The position numbers and the translations under genes are program-made. From Opitutia bacterium (GTDB lineage: Bacteria; Verrucomicrobiota; Verrucomicrobiia; Opitutales; Opitutaceae), in assembly GCA_016187945.1 (NCBI GenBank), contig JACPIT010000016.1:1-64000 (forward strand): DNA of 64,000 bases, in the 5' to 3' direction. The notes beneath the pieces were generated by a model. It had not been told where the DNA came from. It ran no database searches and saw only the letters and a program-made list of their open reading frames with translations. Positions 41,539-52,345 of this stretch are shown here, in pieces; position 1 is the first letter of the stretch; every line of letters begins with the position of its first letter.

Positions 41539-42066
41539 ATGAAGCACTACGATTTCGCCGACAAATTTCGCGCGCTCTACGACAAGGCCGTGAAGCAATA
41601 CGCCGCCGGCCAGCGCGGCGCCGAGACATTCTTCAACGCCGACGAAAAGGCGTTCCTTGCCGCGAACGGCCTCAACGCGCAGCACCTCTACGACTACGCG
41701 GAGGACCACAACGCCGGCGGCGAGCCCGGCTACGACCGCGCGCTCGCGATCGAGTCGGTGCGCCGCGACTACTTCCTGAACGTCCAGCACGGCAAGGCGT
41801 CGACGCGCGTGCTCGACGAAGCTTCGCTCCCACCAAAAGACGCCGCGGTGCAAGGCATCTCCTGGCTGCCGCGTATCATCCCGAAGACGAAGGCGAAGCT
41901 CCGCGGCGAACTGCCACCGTCCCTGATGTATTCCTGCGGCGGCGACCGGCGTTTCTTCAAGGAGCACGACATTCATCCCGCCGAGTTCCTCAGCCTCGTC
42001 TGGCGAAACGAGAACAACGACGACGCCATCGTGGCGTGGGTCGTGCAGCGCAGCCGGGCTAAGTAA
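41539..42066 (+). CDS. DUF5069 family protein
   Basis: A 175-residue protein. The C-terminal half matches DUF5069: GISWLPRIIPKTKAKLRGEL, then SLMYSCGGDRRFFKEHDIHP and the terminal W-V segment. The N-terminal half (about 1-90) is helical, with EKAFLAANGLNAQHLYDYAE. The biochemical function of DUF5069 is not established. It starts 22 bases after the kinase, so both may be cotranscribed. Confidence 0.78.
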   Translation: MKHYDFADKFRALYDKAVKQYAAGQRGAETFFNADEKAFLAANGLNAQHLYDYAEDHNAGGEPGYDRALAIESVRRDYFLNVQHGKASTRVLDEASLPPKDAAVQGISWLPRIIPKTKAKLRGELPPSLMYSCGGDRRFFKEHDIHPAEFLSLVWRNENNDDAIVAWVVQRSRAK

Positions 42067-42073
42067 CTCGGAG

Positions 42074-42161
42074 GGCTCGCGTCCCCGCGAGCCGCTTGGC
42101 GTCGTCCGCGCGCTATTCTGGGATCTCAACCCGTTCCGAGCGCGTTGGGGTCAACGCGCTC
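42074..42161. repeat. Two short hairpins after the DUF5069 gene
   Basis: GGCTCGCG/CGCGAGCC forms a hairpin at about 42074-42091, and GAGCGCGTT/AACGCGCTC forms another at 42138-42161. No T run follows either, so they are more likely REP-like elements than intrinsic terminators. They lie between the DUF5069 gene and the oxidoreductase pair. Confidence 0.5.
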
Positions 42162-42238
42162 CACCTCGCCGCCGCCTTTCGCCGCGCCTCGCTTGACCCT
42201 TCCGCCCACTTGGGCACGGTGATGACAGCTTTCCTCTC

Positions 42239-42706
42239 ATGCCCAAGTTTACCCTGAACGTGAATGGGCAGGCCCGCACGGTCGACGTGCCCGCGGATAC
42301 TCCGCTGCTCTGGGTCCTGCGCGACAACCTCGAACTCGTCGGCACGAAATACGGCTGCGGCATCGGCCAATGCGGCGCGTGCACCGTGCACCTCAACGGC
42401 ACGCCCGTCCGCTCGTGCCAGTTTCCCGTTTCCACGGTCGTCGGCATGCAGATCACGACGATCGAGGGCCTCGCACCCGACGGCGCCCACCCGCTGCAAA
42501 AAGCCTGGATCGAGCACGACGTCCCGCAGTGCGGCTACTGTCAGTCGGGCCAGATCATGACCGCCGCCGCGCTCTTGAAAAACACGCCGCACCCGACCGA
42601 CGAAGAAATCGACGGCGCGATGGCGGGCAACCTCTGCCGCTGCGGCACCTACCTGCGCATCCGCGCCGCGATCAAAGACGCCGCCGAGATAGGAGCTGCC
42701 AAATGA
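42239..42706 (+). CDS. iorA: Molybdenum hydroxylase [2Fe-2S] subunit (isoquinoline 1-oxidoreductase alpha type)
   Basis: A 155-residue protein with a plant-type ferredoxin domain (about 1-75, [15 protein letters not shown] and the further Cys in RSCQFPVS) and the C-terminal four-helix [2Fe-2S] domain (about 76-150, [11 protein letters not shown] and [12 protein letters not shown]). This is the small subunit of xanthine-oxidase family enzymes, here of the two-subunit type without an FAD subunit. It passes electrons from the molybdenum site to an external acceptor. Its TGA overlaps the ATG of the large-subunit gene (ATGA), so the two are translationally coupled. Confidence 0.9.
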   Translation: MPKFTLNVNGQARTVDVPADTPLLWVLRDNLELVGTKYGCGIGQCGACTVHLNGTPVRSCQFPVSTVVGMQITTIEGLAPDGAHPLQKAWIEHDVPQCGYCQSGQIMTAAALLKNTPHPTDEEIDGAMAGNLCRCGTYLRIRAAIKDAAEIGAAK

Positions 42707-45030
42707 AAAAGCACTCGGCACCCGCTTCCCCTGTAGCGGCGGTCTATGACCGCAGACCGAACGACAACCTCGATAATGGTAGCCCGCGACCTCCGGACGC
42801 GGGTGAACCCGTCCGCGGAGCGTCCGGGCTAGTATCGAACCTCACCCGCCGCGACTTCCTCCGCGTCACCGCGCTCGCCGGCGGCGGCTTCGCCCTCGGC
42901 CTCTCGTTCGCACCCGACGCTCTCGCCCAGCCCGCGCAGGTCCTCGACGACACCGCGCGCGTCTTCACGCCGAGCCCGTTCATCCGCATCACGCCGGACA
43001 ACGTCGTCACCATCGTCGCGAAAAATCCCGAAGTCGGCCAAGGCATCAAGACCTCGTTGCCGATGATCGTCGCCGAGGAACTTGAAGTGGAGTTCGACAA
43101 GATCGTAATCGAGCAAGCGCCGCTCGACCCGCAGCTCGGCCCGCAATTCGCCGGCGGCTCGCTTTCGACGCCACAGAACTACGATCTCCTCCGCAAAGCC
43201 GGCGCCACCGCGCGCACGATGCTCGTCGAAGCCGCCGCGCAAACCTGGAACGTGCCCGTCGCCGAACTCGTCGCCGAAAAAGGCACCGTCGTTCACCGCC
43301 CCACCGGCCGCCGGCTCACCTACGGCCAGCTCGCGACGAAGGCCGCCACACTGCCGCTGCCCGACGAAGGCACGATCAAATTGAAAGAGCCGGACGAGTT
43401 CACGCTCCTCGGCTCGCGCGTCGGCGGCGTCGACAATCCTGCGATCGTCACCGGCCAGCCGCTCTTCGGCCTCGACCAAAAAGTCGCCGGCATGCGCCAC
43501 GCCATCTTCGAAAAATGCCCGGTGTTCGGCGGCAAGGTCGCGTCCGCCAATCTCGATCAGATCAAGGCGATGCCCGGCGTGCGCGATGCGTTCGTGATCG
43601 ACGGCACGAGCAACTACACCGGCCTCCTCTCCGGCGTCGCGATCCTCGCCGATTCGACCTGGGCCGCGTTCAAGGCCCGCAGCGCCCTCCGCGTGACCTG
43701 GGACGAAGGCGCCGGCGCCAACCAAAACAGCGCCGCCTTCGAGACGCGCGCCGCCGAACTCGCGGCGCAGCCCGGCCAAATTCTCCGCAACGACGGCGAC
43801 ATCGCCGCGGCGTTCGCGAGCGCCGCGAAAGTCGTCGAGGCCAGCTACAGCTATCCCTACATCCACCACGCCACGCTCGAGCCGATGAACGCGCTGGCGT
43901 GGCCAACTGCCGACGGCGGCATGGAAATCCTCGCCCCCACGCAGACGCCCGGCGGCGCGCAGGATCTCGTCGCGAACACGCTGAAAATTCCGAAGGAGAA
44001 AATCAAAGTGCGCTTCACGCGCATCGGCGGCGGCTTCGGCCGGCGCCTCTCGAACGACTACGTCGTCGAAGCGGCGGCGATCGCGCAGAAAGCCGGCGCG
44101 CCGGTAAAACTCGCCTGGACGCGCGAGCAGGACACGCAGCACGGTTTCTATCGTCCCTGCGGCTGGCATCACTTCAAAGGTGCCGTCGATGCGCAGGGCA
44201 AACTCGTCGCCTGGCAGGACCGCTTCGTCACGGTCGGCCTCAACAGCGACAAGGAGCCGGGCGGCAGCGCGCGCATGAGCCCCGCGGAATTTCCCAGCCG
44301 CTTCGTGCCGAACTTCCGCCTCGAGCAGGCCATCGTGAACACGAACGTCCCGACCGGCCCGCTCCGCGCCCCCGGCAGCAACGCGCTCGGCTTCGCGATC
44401 CAGAGTTTCATCGACGAACTCGCTCACGCCGCCGGCCGCGATCAGGTCGCGTTCCGCCTCGATCTGCTCGGCGACAAAATCCAGCCCGCGCTCGATGCCC
44501 GCGGCCTGCCCTACGACGCACCGCGCATGGCCAACGTGCTTCGCACCGTCGCCGAGCGCGCCGGCTGGGGCAAAAAGCTCCCCCGCGGCTCCGGTCAGGG
44601 CGTGGCGTTTTTCTTCAGCCACCGCGGCTACTTCGCCGAAGTCGCCGAACTCAGCGTCGCGCCGGACGGCACGCTCAAAGTCCACCGCGTCACGGTCGTC
44701 GGCGACGTCGGCCCGATCATCAATCTCAGCGGCGCCGAAAACCAAGTGCAGGGGTCCGTCATCGACGCGCTCAGCGCGGCGTGGCTGCAGGAAGTCACGA
44801 TCGAGCGCGGTCGCGTCGCGCAGGCGAACTTCGACACCTACCCGCTGCTCCGCATCACCGACGCGCCGCAAGTCGACGTGCATTTCATCCAGAGCAAGAA
44901 CCCGCCCACGGGCCTCGGCGAGCCCGGCTATCCGCCGCTCCCGCCCGCCGTGTGCAACGCGATCTTCGCCGCCACCGGCAAACGCCTCCGCTCGCTCCCG
45001 CTCACGAAGCAGGATCTGCGCTGGAGCTGA
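42703..45030 (+). CDS. iorB: Molybdenum hydroxylase catalytic subunit (isoquinoline 1-oxidoreductase beta type)
   Basis: A 775-residue protein. A Tat signal ([17 protein letters not shown]) indicates export of the folded enzyme, but it starts only at about residue 48. The preceding N-terminus, translated from a REP-like palindrome (42733-42832), is unusually long. The catalytic domain is recognisable: [58 protein letters not shown] and [16 protein letters not shown]. Enzymes of this group hydroxylate N-heterocycles or oxidise aldehydes at a Mo-cytosine-dinucleotide centre. The substrate here is unknown. The start codon is the ATGA overlap; alternative downstream starts would shorten the pre-Tat region. 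Confidence 0.88.
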   Translation: MKKHSAPASPVAAVYDRRPNDNLDNGSPRPPDAGEPVRGASGLVSNLTRRDFLRVTALAGGGFALGLSFAPDALAQPAQVLDDTARVFTPSPFIRITPDNVVTIVAKNPEVGQGIKTSLPMIVAEELEVEFDKIVIEQAPLDPQLGPQFAGGSLSTPQNYDLLRKAGATARTMLVEAAAQTWNVPVAELVAEKGTVVHRPTGRRLTYGQLATKAATLPLPDEGTIKLKEPDEFTLLGSRVGGVDNPAIVTGQPLFGLDQKVAGMRHAIFEKCPVFGGKVASANLDQIKAMPGVRDAFVIDGTSNYTGLLSGVAILADSTWAAFKARSALRVTWDEGAGANQNSAAFETRAAELAAQPGQILRNDGDIAAAFASAAKVVEASYSYPYIHHATLEPMNALAWPTADGGMEILAPTQTPGGAQDLVANTLKIPKEKIKVRFTRIGGGFGRRLSNDYVVEAAAIAQKAGAPVKLAWTREQDTQHGFYRPCGWHHFKGAVDAQGKLVAWQDRFVTVGLNSDKEPGGSARMSPAEFPSRFVPNFRLEQAIVNTNVPTGPLRAPGSNALGFAIQSFIDELAHAAGRDQVAFRLDLLGDKIQPALDARGLPYDAPRMANVLRTVAERAGWGKKLPRGSGQGVAFFFSHRGYFAEVAELSVAPDGTLKVHRVTVVGDVGPIINLSGAENQVQGSVIDALSAAWLQEVTIERGRVAQANFDTYPLLRITDAPQVDVHFIQSKNPPTGLGEPGYPPLPPAVCNAIFAATGKRLRSLPLTKQDLRWS
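42733..42832. repeat. REP-like palindromes inside the iorB 5' end
   Basis: GTAGCGGCGGTCTATGACCGC (42733) and, further on, GGTAGCCCGCGACCTCCGGACGC with its complement GCGTCCGGGCTAG lie inside the coding sequence and are translated as VAAVYDRRP and [16 protein letters not shown]. They carry the GTAG end seen in the intergenic repeats. This is the segment that separates the start codon from the Tat motif. Confidence 0.65.
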
Positions 45031-45052
45031 AACGAACGCGCGTCACTCGCTC

Positions 45053-45122
45053 CGTAGCAGCCGACGTCAGTCGGCTGACGAAGTTCCGACGCCGTTCCCA
45101 GCCGGCTGACGCCGGCTGCTAC
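45053..45122. repeat. GTAG-bounded inverted repeat (REP-like), family C
   Basis: GTAGCAGCCGACGTCAGTCGGCTG at 45053 pairs with CAGCCGGCTGACGCCGGCTGCTAC ending at 45122. The stem sequence differs from families A and B, but the GTAG/CTAC edges are the same. It is one of three repeats in a row between iorB and menA. Confidence 0.78.
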
Positions 45123-45136
45123 GAGGATGCGCCCAT

Positions 45137-45212
45137 TGTAGGAGCGGCTTTACGCTGCGATCCGAACGCGGCACGCGCATCGCAGCAATCGCGGCGTAAA
45201 CCCGCTCCTACA
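45137..45212. repeat. GTAG-bounded inverted repeat (REP-like), family A copy 2
   Basis: TGTAGGAGCGGCTTTACGCTG pairs with CGGCGTAAACCCGCTCCTACA (ending 45212). It has a near-identical stem to 36971-37064 and 62326-62430. It belongs to the same dispersed family. Confidence 0.82.
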
Positions 45213-45232
45213 ATTACGCAGCGAGGCCCGGG

Positions 45233-45294
45233 AGTAGCGCGGTGCTTCAGCCCGCGCCGAAAATTCTCCACCGCGGGCTGAAGCACCGCGCTAC
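45233..45294. repeat. GTAG-bounded inverted repeat (REP-like), family B copy 2
   Basis: GTAGCGCGGTGCTTCAGCCC at 45233 pairs with GGGCTGAAGCACCGCGCTAC at the right end (45294). This copy is a nearly perfect dyad and closely matches 37085-37147. Confidence 0.82.
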
Positions 45295-45310
45295 CACCAA
45301 GCGCCTCCGT

Positions 45311-46198
45311 TCACCGCGCACCCCACACCACGCCCGCGCTCAGCAACACGCCGAACGCCGCGAGAAACTTCGCCGTGTCCGCCAGCACTGCGATCTGCTC
45401 GCGCGGGTCGCACGAGCTTCCCAGCCGATGCGTCAGCCGCACGCCCCACGGCGCGAGCACGAGTGGCAGCAACACCGGCCAGCGCCAGCCTGCGAGCATC
45501 AGAGCCGGCGCGCACAGCAGCGCCACGAGCGCCGACAAGCCGTATTGCCAGAGCGCGAACCTCCGCCCGAACCGCACCACGAGCGTGCGCTTGCCAGCCT
45601 TCGCGTCCGTCTCCACATCGCGATAATTGTTCGCGACGAGAATGTTCGCCGCGAGCAGGCCCACCGCCGCTGCCGCCGCGAGCACCGACAGCGTCACCGT
45701 ATGCGCCTGCACGTAGAACGTCGCGCCGACCGCCACGAGGCCGAAGAAAACGAACACGAACACGTCGCCGAGACCGTTATAGCCGAGCGGATACGGCCCG
45801 CCGGTGTAGGCGATCGCGCACACGATGCTGACGACGCCGATCGGCAGGAGCATCCAGCCGCCCTCGACGACCAGCAGCAGCCCGACCGCAAACGCCGCCG
45901 CGAGCACCACGATGGTCGCAACGAGCATCGTGCGCGGCGCGACGAGCCCGGCCGCCACCGCGCGCCGGGGCCCGACGCGCTCGGCCGTGTCGGCGCCTTG
46001 CACGAAGTCGAAGTAGTCGTTCGCGAAGTTCGTGCCGATCTGCACGAGCAGCGAAAACCCGAGGCAGATCGCGGCCTTGCCGTAGCTCGCGGCACCCGCC
46101 GCGTGCGCGAACGCGGTGCCGACGAGCACCGGAATCACCGCGGCGGGAAGCGTTTTCGGACGCGCGGCCTCGAGCCAGATTTTCGCGCCGGCCGCCAT
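45311..46198 (-). CDS. menA: 1,4-dihydroxy-2-naphthoate polyprenyltransferase (MenA)
   Basis: A 295-residue integral membrane protein with about eight membrane segments and the UbiA/MenA prenyltransferase motifs: NFANDYFDFVQGAD (first Asp-rich site) and NNYRDVETDAKAGKRTLVVR (second site). It attaches a polyprenyl chain to 1,4-dihydroxy-2-naphthoate, giving demethylmenaquinone. It starts near MAAGAKIWLEAARPKTLPAA, as usual in the family. The gene is next to a membrane protein 3 bases upstream (46202) and is part of a minus-strand run. menD and menF lie 10 kb away, so the men genes are not clustered in one operon. Confidence 0.92.
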   Translation of the reverse strand: MAAGAKIWLEAARPKTLPAAVIPVLVGTAFAHAAGAASYGKAAICLGFSLLVQIGTNFANDYFDFVQGADTAERVGPRRAVAAGLVAPRTMLVATIVVLAAAFAVGLLLVVEGGWMLLPIGVVSIVCAIAYTGGPYPLGYNGLGDVFVFVFFGLVAVGATFYVQAHTVTLSVLAAAAAVGLLAANILVANNYRDVETDAKAGKRTLVVRFGRRFALWQYGLSALVALLCAPALMLAGWRWPVLLPLVLAPWGVRLTHRLGSSCDPREQIAVLADTAKFLAAFGVLLSAGVVWGAR

Positions 46199-46201
46199 CG
46201 C

Positions 46202-46846
46202 TCACCACATCAGGTTGCGCTTGCGCGTGAAGATCACCATCGGCCGTTTCACCATCAAGCTCCACAGCGCCGGCAGGATGAGCGCGAAGGTATTGAAAAG
46301 GGCGATCTTCCAGTCGTCGCCGAGGAAGTAATTGAACGGCAGCAGCAGCAGCGCGTAGGCCGTGACGAACAGCCGCGGCGTCGGGATCACGGGGTTGACC
46401 GCGCACACGAGCAGGAACGCGAGCGCGCCCGGGTAGTAGCTGCCCATGCCGCTGCTCAGGCCGGCGTAGAAAAAGATCGCGGCAAAAAATGTGATGCGCT
46501 CCCGCCAGCGGACCGACTGGATCAGCACCGCGGCGAGCGTCACCGCGCAGCACACCCAGAACAGGATCCACGCGTTGTCCGGCTCGGTCGCCTCGAAGCT
46601 GAAATGCCACAGCGCCACGCTGCCGACGAGCGCGCGCAACACATCGATGTAGTTGCGCTTGTTCCCCAGTTCACGTCCCAGTCGCACGGATTTGTCGTCG
46701 GGATCGCTCGCGCCATCCTGGGCGAAGCGCTCCATCGTCTCGCGCTCTTTGCGTTTCTTGCGCCAGAATTTTCCGAAACGCATCCACTGCCGCGGAAACC
46801 ACAGCGTAGCGAGGGCGAGAGCGAGGTAAGGCCAGTGGACGATCAT
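46202..46846 (-). CDS. Multi-pass membrane protein upstream of menA
   Basis: A 214-residue protein with about six hydrophobic segments: one at 4-17, two between 70 and 110, a long one at 117-150, and two more near 158-200. Two segments are linked by a charged cytoplasmic loop (RKKRKERETMERFAQD). It starts at MIVHWPYL and its stop is 3 bases before the menA start. I do not recognise the family. The close spacing suggests cotranscription with menA, but the role is unknown. Confidence 0.7.
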   Translation of the reverse strand: MIVHWPYLALALATLWFPRQWMRFGKFWRKKRKERETMERFAQDGASDPDDKSVRLGRELGNKRNYIDVLRALVGSVALWHFSFEATEPDNAWILFWVCCAVTLAAVLIQSVRWRERITFFAAIFFYAGLSSGMGSYYPGALAFLLVCAVNPVIPTPRLFVTAYALLLLPFNYFLGDDWKIALFNTFALILPALWSLMVKRPMVIFTRKRNLMW

Positions 46847-46886
46847 CGTGCGAATCCGGCCATGGAGCAGTCGCGCCGCGGGGTTG

Positions 46887-47558
46887 TCAAAGCGCTTCTC
46901 GCTCCGAGCCCAACTCGCGCTCCAGCTCGACCATGCGCGCGTGCACGAGCTCGCATTGCGCCGCCGGATCGTCGACCGGCAGGCGCGGCAACCAGGCGCG
47001 CAGCCATGCCAGCGCCTCGCGCGAGCGCCCGGTTTGCCGGAGCAGCTCCGCGTAAATCCGACCGGCATGCCACGGCGCATCCGGCAACTCCGCCGCGCGG
47101 CGGTAGAATTCCGCCGCCGCCGCGGGATCGCGTTTCGCGTAGAGGGAGATGTTCCCGGCCTCGATCAACCGCGCCGCGCTCGGCTCGGGATCGGCGAGCA
47201 GCAAGGCGAGCGCGTCGTTCGCCGCTTCCTCGCGCCACCGCACCCGCACGGCAGCCGGCGCTTCGGGCGCAGCCGCCTCGCGCCACGCGGGGATGTCGAA
47301 CGCGCGCATGCGCGCCGCGTTCACGCGAAAATAGTCGAGCTGCGGCGCCGCAGCGATCGCCACCTCCGACCACGCCCGTGCCCGCGCTTCGTCGCGAGCT
47401 TCCCAAGCGACGTTCGTCCGGAGCCAGCTCCAATCGGCAATCACCCTCGGCAACACGCCGGGCATCGCCGGCGCCGCCGGAGCCACGCGGGACAGCGCGG
47501 CGCCTGCGGCGAGCAAGACCGCGAACGACAGCCACCAAATCCGTTGGTCAAAGCTCAC
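46887..47558 (-). CDS. TPR-like membrane-anchored protein
   Basis: A 223-residue protein with an N-terminal hydrophobic segment (about 10-25, LSFAVLLAAGAALSRVA) and a body of helical repeats rich in Ala/Arg (EARARAWSEVAIAAAPQL, AAAEFYRRAAELPDAPWHAG, AEWL-like turns) that look like degenerate tetratricopeptide units. No enzyme motif is seen. It lies immediately downstream of the ABC permease, overlapping it by 11 bases, so it is translationally linked to that operon. Confidence 0.65.
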   Translation of the reverse strand: MSFDQRIWWLSFAVLLAAGAALSRVAPAAPAMPGVLPRVIADWSWLRTNVAWEARDEARARAWSEVAIAAAPQLDYFRVNAARMRAFDIPAWREAAAPEAPAAVRVRWREEAANDALALLLADPEPSAARLIEAGNISLYAKRDPAAAAEFYRRAAELPDAPWHAGRIYAELLRQTGRSREALAWLRAWLPRLPVDDPAAQCELVHARMVELERELGSEREAL

Positions 47559-48291
47559 GACGCGAGAAGACCCAAGCCGCCAGCGCCGTGTAGACGATCG
47601 CGTAGGCGACGAAGTAAACCGCCACGATCAGCCCGGACGCGCCCTCGGCCGCGGAAAAATTCGGCACCAGCCAGCCCAGCAGCGTCCATCCCGCTCGCGC
47701 GGCGCCCGTGACGTGCGCGGCCGCATGCGCGATCGCCGGCGCGAGATGGCCGGCCAGCGCGAGGGCCAGCGTCAGCACCGTCGCGAGCAACGCACCACGC
47801 GTGAGCGTGGCAAAGAAGACGCCCGCCGCCGCGAGCACGACCAGCGGTCCCGCGCCGCGCGCGAGCACGACCAGCGCCGCTCCGGCGAACGCGCCGTGCC
47901 CGAGCCCGTGCAGCAGCGCGACCGCCGCGAGCGCGCACAGCACTGCGAGCCAGCCGAGCACGACGAGGACGGCGGCCACGTGCGCCGCCACCACCGCACC
48001 GCGCGGCGCGCCGTGCAGCAACAGCACGACCGTCGTCCGCGCTCGCAAACCCTCGAAGAAGACCGCCGGTCCCGCCAGCGCCGCGAGCAAAGCCCCGCCG
48101 AGAGCGAGAATCGCGCCGACGTAGTCGACGAGGAACCCCGCCTCGGCGCTGCCGAAATGCATTTCGCGCAGCAGCGCGCCGCCGGCCACGAGCATGATCG
48201 CGCCGAGCCCGATGCTCCAGCCGACGCGCAGGCGCAGCACGACCGCGAGCGAGAACTGCACCAGGGCCCAGGATCGACGCAGCGTTTTCAT
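47548..48291 (-). CDS. ABC transporter permease
   Basis: A 247-residue Ala/Leu-rich integral membrane protein with about six predicted membrane segments (for example LGAIMLVAGGALLREMHFG and ILALGGALLAALAGPAVFF), consistent with an ABC-2-type permease. Its ATG overlaps the stop of the ATPase gene (ATGA), so the pair is coupled. It should form the membrane half of the exporter whose ATPase is 48288-49031. The substrate is unknown. Confidence 0.75.
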   Translation of the reverse strand: MKTLRRSWALVQFSLAVVLRLRVGWSIGLGAIMLVAGGALLREMHFGSAEAGFLVDYVGAILALGGALLAALAGPAVFFEGLRARTTVVLLLHGAPRGAVVAAHVAAVLVVLGWLAVLCALAAVALLHGLGHGAFAGAALVVLARGAGPLVVLAAAGVFFATLTRGALLATVLTLALALAGHLAPAIAHAAAHVTGAARAGWTLLGWLVPNFSAAEGASGLIVAVYFVAYAIVYTALAAWVFSRREL

Positions 48292-49031
48292 GCCGGTGTC
48301 GCGTCGAGGTAGATTTGTTCGAGCCCGCCGCGCGCGACGACGACCTCGCCATCGCCGTCGAAGAGCACGCGTCCGCGGTCGAACAGGACGAACTGGTCGC
48401 AGAGTTCCTCGCAGTGCGGGAGAAAATGCGCACTCAGGACGACGGTGCGCCCCGCGGCGCGTTGGGTGGCGAGCAGTGCGCGCAAGGCCGCTTGCGCGCG
48501 CGGATCGAGACCCGACGCCGGCTCGTCGAGCAGCAACAGTCCGGGCGAGCGCAACAGCGCCTGCGCGAGCCCGACGCGCTGGCGCTGCCCTTTCGAGAGC
48601 GACGCGAGCGGCCGCATCGCGATGTCCACGAGGTCGGTCTGCGCGAGCGCGTCTTCGACGGCGGCGTCCGCGGCGCGCGATTCCAAGCCTCCGACGAGCG
48701 CGAGCCGGCGCAGAAATTCCCGCGCACTGCCGAAGTCCGGCAGCAAGGTTTCTTCGGGCAAATACGCCACAAGGCCGCGGCGCACCGCGGCGCGCGGCGC
48801 GAGTCCGGCGATCTCGCATCGGCCGCGAGTCGCGGCCACGAGCCCCGCGCAAAGCTTGAGCAGCGTGCTCTTGCCCGAGCCGTTCGCGCCCACGAGGGCG
48901 CAGATGGCGCCGCGGGCGACGGACAGCGTCACGTCGTCCAGCGCACGCGCGGTGCGACCGCGCCAATCGAGAGCGAAATCTTTCACGACGCGCTCGAGCC
49001 GCAAGGCTGGCGCGCCGGAGGGCAAGTTCAT
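48288..49031 (-). CDS. ABC transporter ATP-binding protein
   Basis: A 247-residue ATPase with the full set of ABC motifs: Walker A GANGSGKST, signature LSKGQRQRVGLAQALL, Walker B GLLLLDEPASGLDPRAQ and the H-loop (SAHFLPHCEELCD). It is in the CcmA/ABC-2 type export family by layout. It is translationally coupled both to the acylphosphatase upstream and to the permease downstream through ATGA overlaps. Confidence 0.88.
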   Translation of the reverse strand: MNLPSGAPALRLERVVKDFALDWRGRTARALDDVTLSVARGAICALVGANGSGKSTLLKLCAGLVAATRGRCEIAGLAPRAAVRRGLVAYLPEETLLPDFGSAREFLRRLALVGGLESRAADAAVEDALAQTDLVDIAMRPLASLSKGQRQRVGLAQALLRSPGLLLLDEPASGLDPRAQAALRALLATQRAAGRTVVLSAHFLPHCEELCDQFVLFDRGRVLFDGDGEVVVARGGLEQIYLDATPA

Positions 49032-49303
49032 CGAATCGTGAAACCAGTGAATTGCGCGGGCCCACGCGCGGAGGATCGTTCAGTTTTGCGAATGTAAGCT
49101 TCGAGAGATTCCTGCACGGCGGCGACGAACGCGGCAACCTCCCGCGGCTCGCCTTCGGCTTCGAGTTGGACGCGTCCGTCGGCGAGATTGCGCACATAGC
49201 CCGCGACCTCGAACCCCTTGGCCACTTGCAGGGTCTGGAAGCGGAAACCCACGCCCTGCACGTGACCGGAAAAGAAGACGGTTTCGTGATGCACGGCGGC
49301 CAT
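49028..49303 (-). CDS. acyP: Acylphosphatase
   Basis: A 91-residue protein with the acylphosphatase signature: GHVQGVGFRFQTLQVAKGFE (conserved Arg and phosphate-binding loop) and AGYVRNLADGRVQLEAEGEP with the catalytic Asn. It hydrolyses acyl phosphates. I start it at MAAVHHETV because the 30 residues upstream are not part of the fold. Its stop overlaps the ABC ATPase start, so it heads that operon. It is small and single-domain, as usual. Confidence 0.88.
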   Translation of the reverse strand: MAAVHHETVFFSGHVQGVGFRFQTLQVAKGFEVAGYVRNLADGRVQLEAEGEPREVAAFVAAVQESLEAYIRKTERSSARGPAQFTGFTIR

Positions 49304-49430
49304 CGCGGCATGACACAATTGCCGCGCCGTCCCGGCAAATCGAAACCGGGATAGAACGAGAATTTTAATTGCGCGAGACGGGTCGCTGCGCACAGTGACG
49401 CCAGCGTCCCACCAGACGCCTCTTCCTTAA

Positions 49431-50108
49431 ATGACCAATCAAGATTCCGACGGAATGTCCGAGAACGAATGGGATGAGCGCCGGGAGCTCTCGTGGACCG
49501 AAGCCGATTGGGAGCAGTATCTGGCCGAGCACGAGACGGCGGTGCGCGACTACCTGAAGCATTACGAGCAACTGCCGACCGCGCCCGATCGCGTCGACGA
49601 AGTCGCGCGCCGGATGGGCTGGGACATGCAGCCCGACGACGCGGCGTCCACCGAGACCGATTTTGAAACAGAGAACGAAGACGCGGGGGACAGCCCCAGC
49701 TTCGAGGAGGATTTCGACCTCTACACCGTTCATCGCAACCCGGTGCACATCGCGACCAAGGCGCTCTACCTCAGCCTCGTCGCCAACTGGGAACGCATCG
49801 CGGCCCACCCCGAGCGCATCCATCCGGCCGTCGGCCTCGCCGTCGCCGGCTCGCTCTACCGCGGTCGCGAGCATGCGCTTCAGGCAGTGCAGTCGCTCGA
49901 CATGGGCGACTACGCACTCGCGATCTGCTTTTTCAAACGCGCGCTGCGCGAGCTGAACGAAACGCTCGCCCGCCTCGGCACCTCGAATGAGTCCGATGGC
50001 GGCCTGCTGGCGCGCTACCGCGAGTTCGCGGTGCCCCGCCTCTTCGACCTGCGCGAAATCTGGCTGCGCGTGATGGCCGAGTGCCGCAGCGCCGATCCGG
50101 GCGCGTGA
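49431..50108 (+). CDS. Conserved hypothetical acidic protein
   Basis: A 225-residue soluble protein. The N-terminal half is highly acidic (MSENEWDERRELSWTEADWE, DFETENEDAGDSPSFEED). The C-terminal half is helical, with HPAVGLAVAGSLYRGREHAL and DYALAICFFKRALRELNET, like a small tetratricopeptide-type or four-helix bundle. There is no catalytic motif. It stands alone, divergent from acyP with 127 bases between, and is followed by a palindromic repeat region. Confidence 0.7.
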   Translation: MTNQDSDGMSENEWDERRELSWTEADWEQYLAEHETAVRDYLKHYEQLPTAPDRVDEVARRMGWDMQPDDAASTETDFETENEDAGDSPSFEEDFDLYTVHRNPVHIATKALYLSLVANWERIAAHPERIHPAVGLAVAGSLYRGREHALQAVQSLDMGDYALAICFFKRALRELNETLARLGTSNESDGGLLARYREFAVPRLFDLREIWLRVMAECRSADPGA

Positions 50109-50109
50109 A

Positions 50110-50246
50110 GTAGGGCCGGCTTCAGCCGGCCCAAAGAACCTGCCTTGCCAAAGGAAGCCGCGAACATCGCGCTTCGGGTTTCGCGATCGAGCGCGTCCCA
50201 CACGCGCCGAACATATCGGGCGGGACCGGCTGAAGCCGGTCCTGCG
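50110..50246. repeat. GTAG-bounded inverted repeat (REP-like) with long centre
   Basis: GTAGGGCCGGCTTCAGCCGGCC at 50110 is a hairpin, and its relative GGGACCGGCTGAAGCCGGTCC lies at the other end (about 50223-50243), giving a paired-element arrangement with about 90 bases between. The whole sits between the acidic protein gene and uvrB, just after the latter's stop codon (50252). Confidence 0.7.
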
Positions 50247-50251
50247 ACGAA

Positions 50252-52306
<2,055 letters not shown>

Positions 52307-52345
52307 CGGAAGACGGCTAACCAAACTCGGGCGCGCCGCAAACGC

